64,000 nucleotides of DNA from Methylomicrobium sp035916875. Lineage in GTDB: Bacteria > Pseudomonadota > Gammaproteobacteria > Methylococcales > Methylomonadaceae. The stretch lies in the NCBI RefSeq assembly GCF_035916875.1, contig NZ_JAXUHN010000089.1:11439-75438 (forward strand), in the 5' to 3' direction. Shown here in pieces: positions 61,730 to 64,000 of this stretch. The stretch's first letter is position 1, and each line of letters begins with the position of its first letter. Below the pieces are notes generated by a model. The model searched no databases. It was given only the letters and a program-made list of their open reading frames with translations, and had not been told where the DNA came from. A program made the translations under genes and the position numbers.

Positions 61730-63760
61730 CTAACCTTCGAAAGGTTTAGCGCCCCTTACAACCTGCTTGTCCAATCGCTCGTTCACCAACGCAAATAGAG
61801 ATTCGAACTTCTCAAGACTCTGATCTGGTAATACCTTCTCTGGCTCTGATGCCATTTTCTTGAGAAACAAGCGCGTTGGCCGAGTTTTGTGAAACGGAAT
61901 CCCAAGTTCGCTCAGACCAAGTTCAATACGCTTCGCGATCCGAGGAATATTCACATTGAGTAGCAGCGTCTTGCCTTTCAGCTCTGCTCTGTAGCACTCT
62001 CGAACAAGTGACTCGTAAACCACGGGGTCTAATAGGTCTTCGATGTCGGCTTCATTCGGTTGAGTGGCGAACGCCTCCGAAACGAAAACGACGTTTTGAT
62101 CTCGGATGAGCTTAGTCTTCAACAACTCATCCTTGGTTGTCTTCGAATCACGCTCTGTGTCAAGAAGAACAAGGACATTGAGGGACTCAGACGTTAACAG
62201 CGCGACCATATAGGAAACCTTCTGAGCGCCTCCGGCGGGGGTCAAAGTGAGCTCGGGGTGGAGTGCCGTCATGCCTTTCTCTGCCAGATAGGCGCTTACC
62301 GCGCTCAAGATCCAAAAGTCAGTGACACCTTCAACAACAAGATTGTTAGGGCCGATAAACAGGCTCTGAGCCAAATCATAACCGAGTGCCGCTTGGAGAG
62401 GGAATAATGTTCTGGCGTCCCCTGCTGGATCATTTGTTACGGTAGTCCCAATGTTTTCCGCAATATTGACAGTACGTACGGAATCGAGCGCGTGAGTAGG
62501 AACCATGAACGGCGAGTGTGTGGTATAGATGATCTGGTTAGAAAAGTCGTCTTCGAAATGCCGTAGCAGGTCAGACTGTGACCTTGCATGCAGATACAGT
62601 CCGGGCTCATCCAGCAGAAGCACTGCGTCTTCGGCTCTACCTCCGTCCGTGTCTGCCGAGAACGTAATGTAGAAAGCAAAAAACCACTGGAAACCGCGAC
62701 TTCTATCGCTAAGGTTAACCTCAACGTCGTAGGTGCTGGTCGGATCAGAGATGATCGTTTCCAGGTGGTTGGCGTCTAGATTGAACCGAATTTTGAGCGC
62801 ACGATCCTTCCATAAGCGCTTTATCTCAGCAGTAACGACCGCACTGGCACGGTTCGCGAGTTGATTCCGGGTCTCGTGATCATTCTGACTGAGGTAATTT
62901 TGCAGCGTTTCCGGATTCAGCCCTGCGACCTTACAGAGCTTCTCGAAGTTCTTATCTACCTCATTCATCTGGTTATGCGATTTTCGATGAATGTAGGCGG
63001 CAATGTCCTGGTGTCCATCAATTTCCGGATATTCATCTACATAGATGAACTTGGGAATGGCGCTGATGGCCCAGTTCCTGGCGTTCTTCTGAGCATCTTT
63101 GTCGCCCACGATGCTGTCGGCTAGATCTTCGATCTCCGATAGCATCACCTCCTGCTTGTCTGTCAACTCAGCATCAGCACCCGCCAGGGCGATGCGCAGA
63201 GACTTTGCTGCTGTGGCGGCCTGAGTGGCCCACGTGTCGCGTACCTTTGAGACGGAGGCTGCTACTTCGAAGGCATCAGCAGCTGCCTCCAGGCTGACAG
63301 GGCTCTCCTGCGTCTGGGCTACAGCACGAACCGCTGCGGCCACCTTCTTAACCTTACTCTTGACATCAGTCTCATCGAAATGTATTGGCTTGAGTTCAGG
63401 TAACCATCCCACTGTTCTGGTTTTTCCTTGGTAGCTTCGACCGATAACTATTTTAGAAATCTCCGTCGCACGTGGTAGGATCTCAAGCATAGCCGATTTG
63501 TCATTTTCGTCAAGTGCCCAAGTCGTAGATAAGACCGGAGTGTCGTCGGTGCATTCTTCCAAACGCCTATGACGAGGAAAGTCCTTGATGGGTTTCAGCG
63601 CCTCGAACCCTTCGATCGGATTTAGGCTATGCAAGGCTCGTAAGAGATTCGACTTACCACTTTCGTTTCGGCCTAATAGGGATGTAATACGAGAAACGGC
63701 AATCTCGCCACTGTCGTTGATAGAGCGATAGTTCCTTACTCGAAATGATTCCAACTGCAT
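61730..63760 (-). CDS. OLD-family ATP-dependent endonuclease (ABC ATPase plus TOPRIM)
   Basis: 676 aa from the ATG at 63760, which has GAGGG 5 bases upstream; the frame opens at 63793. The ABC-type ATPase opens MQLESFRVRNYRSINDSGEI with Walker A GRNESGKSNLLRALHS, a signature-like DRSRGFQWFFAF, Walker B AVLLLDEPGLYLHA and H-loop IYTTHSPFMV. The TOPRIM domain (about 470-600) has NLVVEGVTDFWIL and VLVLLDTERDS. OLD proteins include phage P2 Old and GajA of Gabija. No GajB-type helicase is adjacent. A stand-alone (class 1) defence or repair nuclease is inferred. Confidence 0.85.
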   Translation of the reverse strand: MQLESFRVRNYRSINDSGEIAVSRITSLLGRNESGKSNLLRALHSLNPIEGFEALKPIKDFPRHRRLEECTDDTPVLSTTWALDENDKSAMLEILPRATEISKIVIGRSYQGKTRTVGWLPELKPIHFDETDVKSKVKKVAAAVRAVAQTQESPVSLEAAADAFEVAASVSKVRDTWATQAATAAKSLRIALAGADAELTDKQEVMLSEIEDLADSIVGDKDAQKNARNWAISAIPKFIYVDEYPEIDGHQDIAAYIHRKSHNQMNEVDKNFEKLCKVAGLNPETLQNYLSQNDHETRNQLANRASAVVTAEIKRLWKDRALKIRFNLDANHLETIISDPTSTYDVEVNLSDRSRGFQWFFAFYITFSADTDGGRAEDAVLLLDEPGLYLHARSQSDLLRHFEDDFSNQIIYTTHSPFMVPTHALDSVRTVNIAENIGTTVTNDPAGDARTLFPLQAALGYDLAQSLFIGPNNLVVEGVTDFWILSAVSAYLAEKGMTALHPELTLTPAGGAQKVSYMVALLTSESLNVLVLLDTERDSKTTKDELLKTKLIRDQNVVFVSEAFATQPNEADIEDLLDPVVYESLVRECYRAELKGKTLLLNVNIPRIAKRIELGLSELGIPFHKTRPTRLFLKKMASEPEKVLPDQSLEKFESLFALVNERLDKQVVRGAKPFEG

Positions 63761-63887
63761 GATGCCCTCTACGTTAATAATATTTATCCGCAATATTTAT
63801 GGACGATTTAGCAGAAAACAAGTGTCTGGCGTCGATGGCTACGCGAACCTAAAAGGCTAATATTGATCCAATCGATATTTTTAGGAC

Positions 63888-64000
63888 TTACGCATTGACG
63901 GAAGCCTGAAATTGTGGGTTCAAATATTCCTTGTCGACCATGAAGCTGTTGACGAATGCGGCGACCACATTCTGATACAACGCTCTTTGCCATTGGTAAG
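63888..64000 (-). CDS. C-terminal fragment of a gene at the window edge, possibly a transposase
   Basis: The minus strand is open from the edge to a TAA at 63888-63890 and encodes YQWQRALYQNVVAAFVNSFM then VDKEYLNPQFQASVNA. The stop lies inside AGGACTTACGCA, a sequence that resembles the terminal inverted repeat of some insertion sequences. The family cannot be assigned from 36 residues. The other end of the possible element is outside the window. Confidence 0.35.
   Translation of the reverse strand, partial: YQWQRALYQNVVAAFVNSFMVDKEYLNPQFQASVNA

Noticed and set aside
61730..63760. Gabija defence system (GajA/GajB)
   Set aside because: The OLD-family gene fits GajA in type, but no UvrD-like GajB adjoins it. 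The UvrD-like helicase at 36720 is 23 kb away and belongs to another operon.
18609..64000. CRISPR array
   Set aside because: No series of regularly spaced identical repeats was seen anywhere in the window, and no cas gene is present.

Overview
The window looks like a gammaproteobacterial chromosome carrying a large integrated mobile element. Two parts differ in character. Bases 1 to about 18150 are GC-richer core genome: the ClpP end, trigger factor, two tRNA-Leu genes, queA and signalling genes. Bases from about 18600 to the right edge are more AT-rich and hold conjugation, partition, recombination and cargo genes. The class is supported by gene content only; a methanotroph-type (Methylococcales-like) host is possible but not shown.

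Core part. clpP (partial) and tig lie on the minus strand, followed by tRNA-Leu(UAG). A multi-PAS sensor histidine kinase overlaps a REC-PAS-GGDEF-EAL response regulator, forming a two-component/c-di-GMP pair. Next come a radical SAM protein, a membrane-anchored coiled-coil protein with four copies of a short C-terminal motif, tRNA-Leu(CAA) with its terminator, and queA. A truncated haemoglobin and a ferredoxin-fused flavin reductase are bracketed by two regulators (an HTH protein and a sigma54 activator) that appear to share a cysteine-bearing sensor domain, suggesting a redox- or NO-responsive unit. A DUF938 methyltransferase-like protein, a dienelactone hydrolase and a low-molecular-weight tyrosine phosphatase complete the core.

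Mobile element. The left arm (18.6-26 kb, minus strand) encodes a DUF4400 protein, a TraD-type coupling protein, a TraI_2/MobH-type relaxase-like protein with an altered His motif, a PH-domain protein and a HerA/VirB4-like ATPase; no type IV secretion channel is in the window. Cargo follows: an AlgJ-like plus MBOAT O-acylation pair, two paralogous lipoproteins, and a mer operon without merA. Maintenance genes come next: ParB, ParA, a tyrosine integrase, a KfrA-like protein, a UvrD-like helicase, a DHH phosphoesterase and a StbABC-like set. A 15-bp operator (GTCTCATTNTGGGAC) recurs five times, three copies around parAB and two as an inverted pair at 28.7 kb.

The most interesting region is 40.8-45 kb. 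Its roughly 1.2 kb non-coding part contains strongly self-complementary segments. One includes crossing (pseudoknot-type) and mutually exclusive helices whose wobble pairs fit only the plus strand. Directly downstream lies an overlapping operon: a 38-aa peptide, an integrase-like protein lacking catalytic residues, an intact integrase, an integrase-N-domain/XRE fusion and a winged-helix-like protein. A dead copy of the DHH phosphoesterase lies at 46.5 kb.

From 47.6 to 53 kb is a LodB-like flavoprotein and a very long LodA/GoxA-type quinoprotein oxidase whose second half looks like a heme-oxygenase-fold di-iron domain. The right part carries a RecG-like helicase, a MazG-like protein, a possible ART-fold protein, a DUF4326-SLOG fusion, a POT transporter, a secreted nuclease, an orphan PRTRC-type ThiF protein, an OLD-family ATPase/nuclease and, at the edge, a fragment of an unidentified gene (possibly a transposase).
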